DNA of 64,000 nt, from positions 912,501 through 976,500 of the forward strand of contig NZ_CP078138.1 in the NCBI RefSeq assembly GCF_019212185.1, given 5' to 3'. Position 1 is the first letter of the stretch. Each line of letters opens with the position of its first letter. Of the stretch, positions 40,769 to 49,078 are shown one piece after another. This DNA is from Pseudomonas fluorescens. Lineage in GTDB: Bacteria; Pseudomonadota; Gammaproteobacteria; Pseudomonadales; Pseudomonadaceae. The translations under genes were made by a program, and so were the position numbers. The notes below the pieces were generated by a model, which saw only the letters and a list, made by a program, of their open reading frames with translations, made no database searches and had not been told where the DNA came from.

Positions 40769-42181
40769 ATGAGCGACAACCGCGGTTTCGAAACGATCTC
40801 CAACCGTGAGCAGGGCCTCAGGCGCCAGCTCACGTCGGGGCAGATGAGCATGATCGCCATTGGCGGGGCGATCGGTACCGGGCTGTTCATGGGCAGCGCC
40901 TACGCCATCGGCTATGCCGGGCCGAGCGTGCTGCTGAGCTATGCCATTGGCGCGATCATTACCCTGTTGTTGATGGGCTGCCTGGCGGAAATGACCGTGG
41001 CCCATTCCACCTCCGGTTCGTTCGGTGCCTATGCCGAGTTTTACATCAGTCCGCTGGCCGGCTTCCTGGTGCGCTACGCCTATTGGGCGGCGATTGTGCT
41101 GGCGGTCGGCACTGAAGTGACGGCGGTGGCGATGTACATGAAGTACTGGTTCGCCAACGTGCCGGAATGGATCTGGATCGTCTCGTTCTCCAGCGTGCTG
41201 ATCGTGCTCAACGCGATCAGCGTCAAGACCTTCGGCACCTTCGAATACTGGTTCTCGACCATCAAGATCGGCGCGATTGTCGGCTTCATCATTCTCGCGG
41301 TGTACGTGGTGTTCGGCTCCGGCAACCCGGAGTACGGGGTGCAGAATTACACCGCTCATGGAGGCTTTTTCCCCAACGGTCTGAGCGGCATGTGGGTGGC
41401 GGTGATCGTGTCGATCTTCAGCTACCTCAGCGTGGAAATGATCGCGGTCGCCGCCGGTGAGGCCGAGGATCCGGAGCGCGCGGTGAAGAAAGCCTTTCGC
41501 GCGACCATCGTGCGCCTGGTGGTGTTTTACCTGCTGACCCTGGCGCTGATGCTGGCGATCGTGCCGTGGATTCAGGCGGGCAAGGCGCAGAGTCCGTTCG
41601 TCACGGTGATGCAGACCATCGGTATTCCTGGGGCTACCGGGGTGATGAACTTCGTGATTTTGATCGCCGCCTTGTCGGCGATGAACAGCCAGCTCTACAT
41701 CACCACACGCATGATGTTCAGCCTGTCACGCGGCGGTTACGCACCTAAGTCCATGGGCGTGCTGAGCAAGAGCGGCATCCCGCTCAACGCCTTGCTGCTG
41801 TCGAGTTCGGGGATCGCCCTGGCGACACTGTTGAACCTGCTGTACCCGGAGAGCTCGTTCACCCTGATGATGGCGATCTCGATGTTCGGCGCGATCTTCA
41901 CCTGGTTCATGATCTTCCTCACCCACTACTGTTTCCGCCGTTACCACCAGCGTCATGGCGAGAAAAAACTGTCGTTCCGCATGCGCTTTTTTCCCTACAC
42001 CACGTTGCTGGGCCTGGTGCTGATGGGGGCGGTGATGATCACCACCTACTTCACCGACGCGTTCAAGATGACCCTGGTGTTCGGCGTGCCGTTCCTGCTG
42101 ATCTTGTCGCTGGTCTACGCGCTGTTTTTCCGTAAGGGCAAAGCCGGTGCAACGCTGGGGACGGTGCCTGACGAGGCGTGA
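40769..42181 (+). CDS. APC-family amino acid permease
   Basis: This 470-residue amino-acid permease with about 12 membrane helices belongs to the GABA/proline/aromatic APC family. The N-terminal motif QLTSGQMSMIAIGGAIGTGL is clear. It resembles the permease that accompanies kynBU in P. aeruginosa. Position downstream of kynU and the porin suggests it imports tryptophan or kynurenine across the inner membrane. It is only modestly similar to AroP at 31.5 kb, so the two are probably not redundant. Confidence 0.85.
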   Translation: MSDNRGFETISNREQGLRRQLTSGQMSMIAIGGAIGTGLFMGSAYAIGYAGPSVLLSYAIGAIITLLLMGCLAEMTVAHSTSGSFGAYAEFYISPLAGFLVRYAYWAAIVLAVGTEVTAVAMYMKYWFANVPEWIWIVSFSSVLIVLNAISVKTFGTFEYWFSTIKIGAIVGFIILAVYVVFGSGNPEYGVQNYTAHGGFFPNGLSGMWVAVIVSIFSYLSVEMIAVAAGEAEDPERAVKKAFRATIVRLVVFYLLTLALMLAIVPWIQAGKAQSPFVTVMQTIGIPGATGVMNFVILIAALSAMNSQLYITTRMMFSLSRGGYAPKSMGVLSKSGIPLNALLLSSSGIALATLLNLLYPESSFTLMMAISMFGAIFTWFMIFLTHYCFRRYHQRHGEKKLSFRMRFFPYTTLLGLVLMGAVMITTYFTDAFKMTLVFGVPFLLILSLVYALFFRKGKAGATLGTVPDEA

Positions 42182-42185
42182 TCGG

Positions 42186-43079
42186 CTAACTCCCCTGCTG
42201 CGGCTGCAAGGCGTGCAGCAGGGCCTGGGCGTAGCGCGGCAGGGCGTCGAAGTCACGGGCGCACAGCAGTAAGGTGCGCTGGGCCCAAGGCTCCTGCAGG
42301 GCGAAAAATTTGAACGGCAGTGGCGCGGGGCAACGCTGCACCGCCGCCAACGGCACAATTGCCAGCCCCGCGCCATGGGCGACCATGCGCAGCACCGCGT
42401 CGAAGCCTTCAGCGCGAATCCGTATCGGCATGCGCAACCCGGCATGCAACGCCTGCTCCTCCAGATAAATCGCCAGCGCGCTGTGGGCATTCAAGCCGAC
42501 ATAGTCGTGGCCCAGGCTTTGGCTGAAGGTCACGGATCGAGCCTCGGCCAGCGGGTGATCCTTGGCGCAGACCAGCACCAGCGGGTCGTCGCGAAACGCC
42601 CGGGTCTGCAAACCCTGGGTATCCACCGCGTCAGAGACAACACCCAACTCGGCGGCACCCTCGCGCAGGGCGTGGGTGATGCGTTGGCTTGGCAGCTCCT
42701 GCAGGTCGATGTCGAGGTTGGGGTGTGTGCGCAGGAAGTCGGCGAGCAGTTCCGGCAGGTATTCGCTGAGCGCCGTGGTGTTGCACAGCAGGCGCACCTG
42801 GCCTTTGACGCCCTTGGCGTACTCTGCCAGATCCTGCTGCAAGCGTTCGGCTTGCAACAGCATCAGTCGCGCATGCCGGGCCAGCGCCTTGCCGGCTGGG
42901 GTCGGGCTGACGCCACGGCGACCGCGTTCCAACAAAGTGATGCCCAGCGACGATTCCATCGCCCGAATCCGTGCACTGGCCGCAGCCAGCGAAAGATGGC
43001 TGCGCAGCGCACCGGCGGTGATATTGCCGGCTTCGAGGGTGTTCAGGTATAGCCGTAAATCTATCAAGTCGAAGTGCAT
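42186..43079 (-). CDS. LysR-type regulator
   Basis: This 297-residue LysR-type regulator has its helix-turn-helix in residues about 5-62 (IDLRLYLNTLEAGNITAGAL, LSLAAASARIRAMESSLG). It is divergent from a TauE/SafE-type transporter with only 86 bp between starts, so that transporter is its probable target. It is convergent with the permease, with 4 bp between their stops. Confidence 0.85.
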   Translation of the reverse strand: MHFDLIDLRLYLNTLEAGNITAGALRSHLSLAAASARIRAMESSLGITLLERGRRGVSPTPAGKALARHARLMLLQAERLQQDLAEYAKGVKGQVRLLCNTTALSEYLPELLADFLRTHPNLDIDLQELPSQRITHALREGAAELGVVSDAVDTQGLQTRAFRDDPLVLVCAKDHPLAEARSVTFSQSLGHDYVGLNAHSALAIYLEEQALHAGLRMPIRIRAEGFDAVLRMVAHGAGLAIVPLAAVQRCPAPLPFKFFALQEPWAQRTLLLCARDFDALPRYAQALLHALQPQQGS

Positions 43080-43165
43080 GGAATGTTCCTGGCTCTGTTA
43101 AAACAAGAGGCAGGCTCAGTATATGGCGAATTTTCAGCGCACCGGCAACGTTCGACAATGGCGCT

Positions 43166-43930
43166 ATGAATACTCTCCTGGCGTTTTATCAAGACCTCGG
43201 TCCAGCCCTGTCGTTGCTGGTGATTGGCACATTCCTGGTGGCGGGAATGATCAAGGGGGTGATCGGCCTCGGCCTGCCGACCATTGCCATGGGGTTGCTC
43301 GGCCTGGCTATGGCGCCGGTGCAGGCAGCAGCCTTGCTGATTATCCCGGCGACCCTGACCAACCTCTGGCAACTGGCATTCGGCGGCCACCTGCGGGCGC
43401 TGCTCGTAAGGCTGTGGCCAATGTTGCTGGCGATTTTTCTCGGCACCGGCGCTGGCACCCTATGGCTGGGCATCGACGAAGGCCAATGGGTGGTGCGCGC
43501 ATTGGGTGCGGCGCTGGTGTTGTATGCCTTGAGCGGGTTATTCCTGCCGACGTTGCGGGTCGGCAGTCGCAGCGAGCGCTGGCTGGGGCCGTTGTGCGGG
43601 ATGCTGACGGGCGTCATCACCTCGGCCACCGGGGTTTTTGTGATCCCGGCGGTGCCGTACTTGCAGGCACTGGGATTGGGCAAGGATCAACTGGTGCAGG
43701 CGCTGGGCTTGTCGTTCACCGTGTCGACCCTGGCTCTCGCGGGCGGGCTGATGTGGCGCGGTGCCCTGAGCGGCGGTGAACTCGGCGCCTCGATGCTGGC
43801 GCTGATCCCCGCCGTGCTCGGCATGCTGCTGGGGCAATGGCTGCGTCAACGGATCAGCGCCGTGTTGTTCAAGCGGGTATTTTTCATCGGCCTGGGCCTG
43901 CTCGGCGGCCACTTGTTGATCAGCGGCTAG
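43166..43930 (+). CDS. TauE/SafE-family sulfite/anion exporter
   Basis: This 254-residue inner-membrane protein with about eight helices belongs to the TauE/SafE (DUF81) family, whose members export sulfite, sulfoacetate or related anions. The repeated motif GVIGLGLPTIAMGLLGLAM and the internal GVITSATGVFVIPAVPYLQA are diagnostic. Substrate unknown; the linked LysR gene suggests inducible export. Its last 11 bp overlap the convergent monooxygenase-like gene. Confidence 0.85.
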   Translation: MNTLLAFYQDLGPALSLLVIGTFLVAGMIKGVIGLGLPTIAMGLLGLAMAPVQAAALLIIPATLTNLWQLAFGGHLRALLVRLWPMLLAIFLGTGAGTLWLGIDEGQWVVRALGAALVLYALSGLFLPTLRVGSRSERWLGPLCGMLTGVITSATGVFVIPAVPYLQALGLGKDQLVQALGLSFTVSTLALAGGLMWRGALSGGELGASMLALIPAVLGMLLGQWLRQRISAVLFKRVFFIGLGLLGGHLLISG

Positions 43931-44234
43931 CGGACGACGGGCTGAGCATGTCGATGCGGCGGATCTCGAAGTCGCGCTCCAGGTAGTCCATGCGTTTGTC
44001 GAAGAACGCCTTCATGTGCGGCAGGTTCGAGTGCGTGTCGAGATGGGCCTGGGACTCCCAGATTTCATAGAAGATGAACAGGCTCGGGTCCTGCTGATCG
44101 CGCAGCATGTGGTACTCGATGCAGCCAGGCTCGGCGCGGCTGGGTTCGACGTAGGCGCGGAACAGTGCCTCGAACGCGTCGGATTGTTCCGGGCGGGTCT
44201 TGGCCTGCAGGATGAAGCCGTGTTGCTGAGTCAT
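43920..44234 (-). CDS. Antibiotic biosynthesis monooxygenase (ABM)-domain protein
   Basis: This 104-residue ABM-fold protein (dimeric alpha/beta barrel) is of the putative quinol monooxygenase group. The typical pattern is FILQAKTRPEQSDAFEALFR, EPGCIEYHMLRDQQDPSLF and FYEIWESQAHLDTHSNLPHM. It may detoxify quinols, which would fit the quinone-reductase-like gene across the intergenic region. Start ATG at 44234. Confidence 0.82.
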   Translation of the reverse strand: MTQQHGFILQAKTRPEQSDAFEALFRAYVEPSRAEPGCIEYHMLRDQQDPSLFIFYEIWESQAHLDTHSNLPHMKAFFDKRMDYLERDFEIRRIDMLSPSSASR

Positions 44235-44437
44235 GGGATTTCCTCTGAAGGGGTGTGAGGAAATTCTACGGCAACAATAGGTGCTTCATTCGTGCGTATA
44301 GGTCAAATGTGATTTGCCGGTTCGTGGCTTATTCAGCCGGACCTCCCTCGATATTCTGCTCGCCATCGAAACACACCTTCTTGATCCCGCGACTGATCCA
44401 CAGCGCGGCGCATTCAATCCAGATGACGAGGCACTCC

Positions 44438-45028
44438 ATGAAAAAAGTTCTGTTGCTCAACGGTGGCAAGAAATTCGCTCACTCCGACGGTCGCTACAAC
44501 GCCACCTTGCACGACGCGGCGCTGGCGGTGCTGGATCGCGGCGGCATCGACGTCAAGGTCACTCATATCGACGAGGGTTACGACATCGCCGAAGAAGTGG
44601 CCAAGTTCCTCTGGGCCGATGTGATCATCTACCAGATGCCCGGCTGGTGGATGGGCGCGCCCTGGACCGTGAAAAAGTACATCGACGAAGTCTTCACCGA
44701 AGGCCACGGCAGCCTCTATGCCAGCGATGGCCGGACCCGTTCCGACGCCTCGCAGAAGTACGGCAGTGGCGGCCTGATCCAGGGCAAACAGTACCTGCTG
44801 TCGCTGACCTGGAACGCACCCCAGCAAGCCTTCGACGACCCAAGCGATTTCTTCGAAGCCCGTGGCGTCGACGCCGTGTACTTCCCGTTCCACAAAGCCA
44901 ACCAGTTCCTCGGCATGACGGCCTTGCCGACTTTCCTCTGTGTCGACGTGATGAAGCGTCCGAACATCGAAGGCGACGTGGCGCGTTACGAGCAACACCT
45001 CAAGACCGTGTTCAACCTGCCGGCCTGA
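44438..45028 (+). CDS. MdaB-like NAD(P)H:quinone oxidoreductase
   Basis: This 196-residue flavodoxin-fold oxidoreductase resembles MdaB (modulator of drug activity B), which reduces quinones by two electrons. KKVLLLNGGKKFAHSDGRYN is the flavin loop, and the conserved IYQMPGWWMGAPWTVKKYID follows. The ATG at 44438 has GAGG upstream; the frame is open for 61 codons more, but that stretch is promoter-like. A LysR regulator follows 83 bp downstream, and a quinol monooxygenase-like gene is divergent, suggesting a small quinone-defence unit. Confidence 0.85.
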   Translation: MKKVLLLNGGKKFAHSDGRYNATLHDAALAVLDRGGIDVKVTHIDEGYDIAEEVAKFLWADVIIYQMPGWWMGAPWTVKKYIDEVFTEGHGSLYASDGRTRSDASQKYGSGGLIQGKQYLLSLTWNAPQQAFDDPSDFFEARGVDAVYFPFHKANQFLGMTALPTFLCVDVMKRPNIEGDVARYEQHLKTVFNLPA

Positions 45029-45111
45029 CCTGCGCCGCGCCGCGTATCGAGCTACTATCGACGCCTTGGCCCGGGCTTCAGTGCCGGGCGGGTTCGACAG
45101 CGAGGGCAGCG

Positions 45112-46014
45112 GTGAAAGCCAGATCCGATGAGTTGCAGATTTTCGTCTGCGTGATTGAGTGCGGTTCGATTTCTGCTGCCGCCGAGCAGGTCGGGCAAAC
45201 GCCCTCGGCGGTCAGTCGCACGCTGTCGCGCCTGGAAGCCAAGCTCGACACCACCCTGATCAACCGCACCACGCGGCGCATGGACCTGACCGAGGAGGGC
45301 AAGTACTTCTTCGAACAGGCCAAGCGCATTCTCGATCAGATGGAAGAACTGGAAGAGCGTCTGACCTCGCGACAGCAAACGCCTTCCGGACGGCTGCGGA
45401 TCAACGCTGCGTCGCCGTTCATGCTGCACGCCATCGTGCCCTACATCGACGAATTCCGCCGGCTCTACCCGGACATCCAGCTCGAACTCAACAGCAACGA
45501 CCTGATCATCGACCTGCTGGAACAAAGCACCGACATCGCCATTCGCATCGGCGCCCTGGCCGACTCGACCCTGCACGCCCGCCCGCTGGGCTGCAGCCCG
45601 TTGCACATCCTCGCCAGCTCGGCCTACCTGAAACAACACGGCACCCCGCGCAGCGTCGCCGAACTGGCCGGGCACTCGCTGCTCGGTTTCACCCAGACCG
45701 AAACCCTCAACCACTGGCCGCTGCGCCATGCGCACGGTGATCGCTGGGAAATCCAGCCGAGCCTCAGCGCCTCCAGCGGCGAAACCCTGCGCCAACTGGC
45801 ACTGGAAGGCCAGGGCATCACCTGCCTGTCAGACTTCATGACCGCCGCCGACATCCAGTCCGGTCGCCTCATCCCACTGCTGGCCGAGGCCAACAGCGGC
45901 TACCGCCAGCCGATCAACGCGGTGTACTACCGCAACTCGCAGTTGGCGCTGCGGATTCAGTGTTTTCTGGATTTTATTCAGGGGAAGTTGGTGGGGTACG
46001 CGGGTGGAGGGTGA
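45112..46014 (+). CDS. LysR-type regulator downstream of mdaB-like gene
   Basis: This 300-residue LysR-type regulator starts at a GTG at 45112, preceded by GAGGG at 45102-45106. The HTH region (ELQIFVCVIECGSISAAAEQ, TPSAVSRTLSRLEAKLDTTL) and the CrgA/DmlR-like effector domain (TPSGRLRINAASPFMLHAIV) are clear. Longer in-frame starts run through the mdaB-like gene in another frame and are rejected. It likely regulates the upstream oxidoreductase. Confidence 0.85.
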   Translation: MKARSDELQIFVCVIECGSISAAAEQVGQTPSAVSRTLSRLEAKLDTTLINRTTRRMDLTEEGKYFFEQAKRILDQMEELEERLTSRQQTPSGRLRINAASPFMLHAIVPYIDEFRRLYPDIQLELNSNDLIIDLLEQSTDIAIRIGALADSTLHARPLGCSPLHILASSAYLKQHGTPRSVAELAGHSLLGFTQTETLNHWPLRHAHGDRWEIQPSLSASSGETLRQLALEGQGITCLSDFMTAADIQSGRLIPLLAEANSGYRQPINAVYYRNSQLALRIQCFLDFIQGKLVGYAGGG

Positions 46015-46073
46015 TGCTGAAAATTTTGTCCAAGTAAATTCAGACGAAGCCCCTTTGCCGCTGGGAGACTGAC

Positions 46074-47534
46074 ATGCGGTACCACACCCTGATCCGCAAC
46101 GCCTCGATCATTGACGGCAGCAACCGCCCGGCGTACTCGGCTGACGTCGGCATTCTGAACGGGCGGATCGAGCGTATCGGCGATTTGTCGGCCGACAACG
46201 CCGATGAGGTGGTCGACGCTCGCGGCCGGGTGCTGGCGCCGGGTTTCATCGACGTGCACACCCATGACGACACGGTGGTGATCCGTCAGCCGCAGATGCT
46301 GCCCAAGCTCAGCCAAGGGGTGACCACAGTGATCGTCGGCAACTGCGGGATCAGCGCCTCGCCGGTGAAACTGCGCGGCGATCCGCCGGATCCGATGAAC
46401 CTGCTCGGCACTTCGGCGGCGTTCGTCTATCCGCGCTTCAGCGACTACCGCGCGGCGGTCGAGGCGGCTCGACCAACCCTGAATGTGGCGGCGTTGGTGG
46501 GGCACACGGCGCTGCGCAGCAATCATCTGGATGACCTGCAGCGCACCGCCAGCGCCGCTGAAATCAGTGCCATGCGCGAGCAGTTGCGCGAAAGCCTGGA
46601 AGCCGGTGCGCTGGGGCTGTCGACGGGGCTGGCCTATGCCAGTGCCTTTTCTGCATCCACAGATGAGGTGGTGCAACTGGCCACGGAGCTGGCGGCATTT
46701 GGTGCGGTCTACACCACCCATTTGCGCAGTGAGTTCGAGCCGGTGCTGGAGGCCATGGACGAGGCGTTTCATATCGGTCGCCAGGCCAAAAGCCCGGTAA
46801 TTATTTCCCACCTCAAGTGTGCTGGCGCCGGCAACTGGGGGCGCAGTCCGCAGTTGTTAGCGGCGCTGGAGCAGGCGGCGCAGAGTCATCCGGTCGGCTG
46901 CGATTGCTATCCCTATGCCGCCAGTTCCTCGACCCTCGACCTCAAACAAGTCACCGATGCCCATCGCATCACCATCACCTGGTCCACACCCCATCCGCAG
47001 GTCAGCGGTCGCGACCTGATCGACATCGCTGCCGAGTGGGGCCTGTCCCTGGAGGATACGGCGCGGCGTCTGCAGCCGGCGGGCGCAGTGTATTACGGCA
47101 TGGATGAGGCGGACGTGCGGCGGATCCTCGCGCACCCGCTGTCGATGGTTGGCTCCGATGGCCTGCCGGAAGACCCGTTCCCTCATCCACGGCTGTGGGG
47201 CGCCTTCCCCCGGGTGCTCGGGCACTTCAGTCGAGACCTCGGGTTGTTCCCGTTGCACACTGCGGTGCACAAGATGACCGGGTTGTCGGCGGCGCGTTTT
47301 GGCTTGAAGCATCGCGGCGAAATTCGCCAGGGCTATTGGGCCGACCTGGTGCTGTTCAACCCGGCGACGGTGCGCGATGTCGCGGACTTCAGCGACCCGC
47401 AGCGTTCGGCCGACGGCATCGACGGGGTGTGGGTCAATGGGGTGCGCAGTTACGTCGACGGGCAGGCCAATGGTCAGCGGCATGGGCGATTCCTGGCGCG
47501 AGAGGGCGACTTGCGCGCCGGCTTTAACGCCTGA
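46074..47534 (+). CDS. D-aminoacylase / N-acyl-D-amino acid deacylase
   Basis: This 486-residue amidohydrolase removes the acyl group from N-acyl-D-amino acids. The metal-binding LAPGFIDVHTHDDTVVI with HxH, the family-typical VTTVIVGNCGISASP, a metal-region YTTHLRSE and HLKCAG, and the late SDGLPEDPFPHPRLWG are as expected. Cytoplasmic, with no signal peptide. GGGAG precedes the ATG. No racemase or D-amino acid oxidase is linked, so the physiological source of the substrate is unclear. Confidence 0.88.
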   Translation: MRYHTLIRNASIIDGSNRPAYSADVGILNGRIERIGDLSADNADEVVDARGRVLAPGFIDVHTHDDTVVIRQPQMLPKLSQGVTTVIVGNCGISASPVKLRGDPPDPMNLLGTSAAFVYPRFSDYRAAVEAARPTLNVAALVGHTALRSNHLDDLQRTASAAEISAMREQLRESLEAGALGLSTGLAYASAFSASTDEVVQLATELAAFGAVYTTHLRSEFEPVLEAMDEAFHIGRQAKSPVIISHLKCAGAGNWGRSPQLLAALEQAAQSHPVGCDCYPYAASSSTLDLKQVTDAHRITITWSTPHPQVSGRDLIDIAAEWGLSLEDTARRLQPAGAVYYGMDEADVRRILAHPLSMVGSDGLPEDPFPHPRLWGAFPRVLGHFSRDLGLFPLHTAVHKMTGLSAARFGLKHRGEIRQGYWADLVLFNPATVRDVADFSDPQRSADGIDGVWVNGVRSYVDGQANGQRHGRFLAREGDLRAGFNA

Positions 47535-47589
47535 CACCTGATCGCACGGATTGTCTATGATGCTCTGCATTCAATCAGGGAGCATCACC

Positions 47590-47952
47590 ATGGGTTTTGG
47601 AAAAATCACCCCGATCCTGCGGATCTTCGACGAGGCCAAGGCGCTGGAGTTCTACGTCGACTTCCTCGGCTTCAGTGTCGATTGGCAGCACCGATTCGAG
47701 GCCAATTACCCGCTTTATCTGCAGGTCTCGCGCGGCGGATGCGTGCTGCACCTCTCTGAGCACCACGGCGACGCCTCGCCGGGTGCGGCGCTGCGTATCG
47801 AGACCGATGCGCTGGACGCCTTTCACCAGGAACTGCTGGCGAAAAACTACCGCTATGCCCATCCTGGTATTGAGGACACGCCTTGGGATAGTCGGGAAAT
47901 GAGCGTCAAGGATCCGTTTGGCAATCGGCTGGTGTTTGTCAGCACCTCGTAG
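47590..47952 (+). CDS. VOC-superfamily (glyoxalase/bleomycin-resistance-like) protein
   Basis: This 120-residue vicinal-oxygen-chelate protein has two beta-alpha-beta-beta-beta modules. ITPILRIFDEAKALEFYVDF opens the first; the C-terminal DPFGNRLVFV is the family hallmark. It resembles the bleomycin-resistance subgroup that binds drugs without catalysis, but function cannot be assigned. The ATG at 47590 has GGGAG nine bases upstream. The stop codon itself lies inside a REP palindrome, so that repeat touches the gene end. Confidence 0.82.
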   Translation: MGFGKITPILRIFDEAKALEFYVDFLGFSVDWQHRFEANYPLYLQVSRGGCVLHLSEHHGDASPGAALRIETDALDAFHQELLAKNYRYAHPGIEDTPWDSREMSVKDPFGNRLVFVSTS

Positions 47953-48097
47953 GAGCGAGCCTGCTCGCGATGGCTGGGTATCTGATGTACCGCGGCGTCT
48001 GCATCGCTGGCAGGCCAGCTCCCACAGGGGCTGCGGTGTTCGCAATTCATTCGGCATGACACTAAACCTGTGGGAGCGAGCTTGCTCGCGAAGACGG
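47949..48097. repeat. Three REP units
   Basis: REP palindromes are at 47949-47974 (GTAGGAGCGAGCCTGCTCGC), 48006-48027 (GCTGGCAGGCCAGCTCCCAC) and 48067-48097 (CTGTGGGAGCGAGCTTGCTC...). The first and third are in the same orientation, the middle one is a diverged inverted form. Such Pseudomonas REPs may bind gyrase or stabilise mRNA ends. Confidence 0.75.
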
Positions 48098-48213
48098 CAT
48101 GTCAGGCGAACCCACTTTGGCAGTTTGAATACTTCCGCTGGCAAGCCCCAAGCGCGAATGGTCCGACGGCCTTTGTGGGTTGTGCTGGATCTCGGCCACG
48201 GATACTCTTTGTG

Positions 48214-48454
48214 GGTCGCTGCCAATTCAGCGACCGGTTTTGACAGACCGAACAGATCTTGGCATGCAAGTGCCGCTATTCGAACCGTAGGCACTTTTTT
48301 TGTGTCCGCTGTTCTGATTTATGGCGGCTGTGCGTGGGGCACATTCGTGTGCGCCGGGTTCCTTGATCCTCGGTCTGTCAACCCGCGCACAGCTGCCACC
48401 CATTCTTGTTTGACAGCAGGTAGTGGCAGCTCCATCTGATCAAGGAGCTTCGCC
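48214..48454 (+). promoter_or_regulatory. Candidate structured cis-regulatory leader of the DUF6124-type gene
   Basis: Many complementary segments occur in 240 bp. A perfect 8-bp hairpin is at 48214-48235. A terminator-like hairpin AAGTGCC/GGCACTT (48268-48296) runs into seven Ts (48295-48301). A 16-bp stem with two G-T pairs joins 48323-48338 and 48382-48397, and encloses a GCACA-TTCG-TGTGC hairpin (48339-48352). TCCTTGATC (48360-48368) is complementary to GATCAAGGA (48438-48446), which contains the Shine-Dalgarno AAGGAG (48442-48447). AGCTGCCAC (48391-48399), part of the long stem, also pairs perfectly with GTGGCAGCT (48423-48431). Two exclusive folds result, one with the ribosome site free and one with it closed. 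Regulatory function is inference. Confidence 0.55.
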
Positions 48455-48823
48455 ATGAAAAAGATCACCCCCGATCCACCTGAATCCCTCGTCACTTCTC
48501 CCTATGCCTCCGATGACGCCGGCAAACTCCACGCCGCTGCCGAACGCGCACTCGATCACTACCTGAAGCCGACAGCGATGCGGGGCTCGGTTGCGAACAA
48601 ATGCCCATCGAGCATTTTTGCTGTCATGCCTGGGTTGGACCGAGAACGCCTGTTGGCCCATGCCTCGGAGACCTTGGCTTCAGTGAATGTGATGGCCACT
48701 GACTTGGCGTTCGAACTTGAAGGTTCGCGTCGACAGGTGGCGTTGGCGATAGCGCAGATGATTTCGTTGGGGCAGTTGCTGGTGAATCGAGTGCTGGATG
48801 ATGTGGATCAGCCACGAAGCTAG
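48455..48823 (+). CDS. Small DUF6124 (DUF3077)-like protein
   Basis: This 122-residue protein of unknown function, to judge by its sequence, belongs to a Pseudomonas-restricted family (DUF3077, later DUF6124). The N-terminus is short and polar (MKKITPDPPESLVTSPY); the C-terminal half is predicted helical (LLAHASETLASVNVMATDLA, RQVALAIAQMISLGQLLVNR). No signal peptide, membrane segment or catalytic motif is visible. AAGGAG lies seven bases before the ATG. It is a single gene between repeat clusters, with an unusually elaborate leader. Confidence 0.7.
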   Translation: MKKITPDPPESLVTSPYASDDAGKLHAAAERALDHYLKPTAMRGSVANKCPSSIFAVMPGLDRERLLAHASETLASVNVMATDLAFELEGSRRQVALAIAQMISLGQLLVNRVLDDVDQPRS

Positions 48824-48925
48824 ATAGTGATAACGCGTTGTCGTTCTTTGCTGTGATGCGCCATCCGACAGGCCAGCATCTACAGGGATCTAAGGTGTCC
48901 GAGATATCTGCGACATGCCGCAGAC

Positions 48926-49046
48926 CTGTGGGAGCGAGCCTGCTCGCGAAGGCGGTATATCTGATGTTCCGAGGAGCCGGCTTGCCGGCGAAGGCGGTGC
49001 GTCTGATGTGCCGAGGCGTCTGGTTCGCTGGCAAGCCAGCTCCTTA
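48926..49046. repeat. Three REP-like units after the DUF6124-type gene
   Basis: Palindromes lie at 48926-48955 (CTGTGGGAGCGAGCCTGCTC...), 48972-48997 (AGGAGCCGGCTTGCCGGCGA...) and 49026-49046 (CGCTGGCAAGCCAGCTCCTT). They fill the gap between two convergent genes and carry three different stem variants. Confidence 0.75.
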
Positions 49047-49078
49047 AGGGCGTCAGCCACCCCACCACAATCTCAACC

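Noticed and set aside
44314..45111. N-terminal extension of the LysR gene to 566 residues
   Set aside because: The extension overlaps the MdaB-like gene in another frame; the GTG at 45112 with GAGGG gives the normal LysR length.
47918..48439. 173-codon open frame on + and a 239-codon frame on - across the REP/leader region
   Set aside because: Both run through REP palindromes and the complementary stems of the leader, lack ribosome binding sites and show no domain; they are better explained by non-coding structure.
47949..49046. CRISPR-like array
   Set aside because: Repeats are palindromic REPs of varying sequence with irregular spacing and no cas genes.
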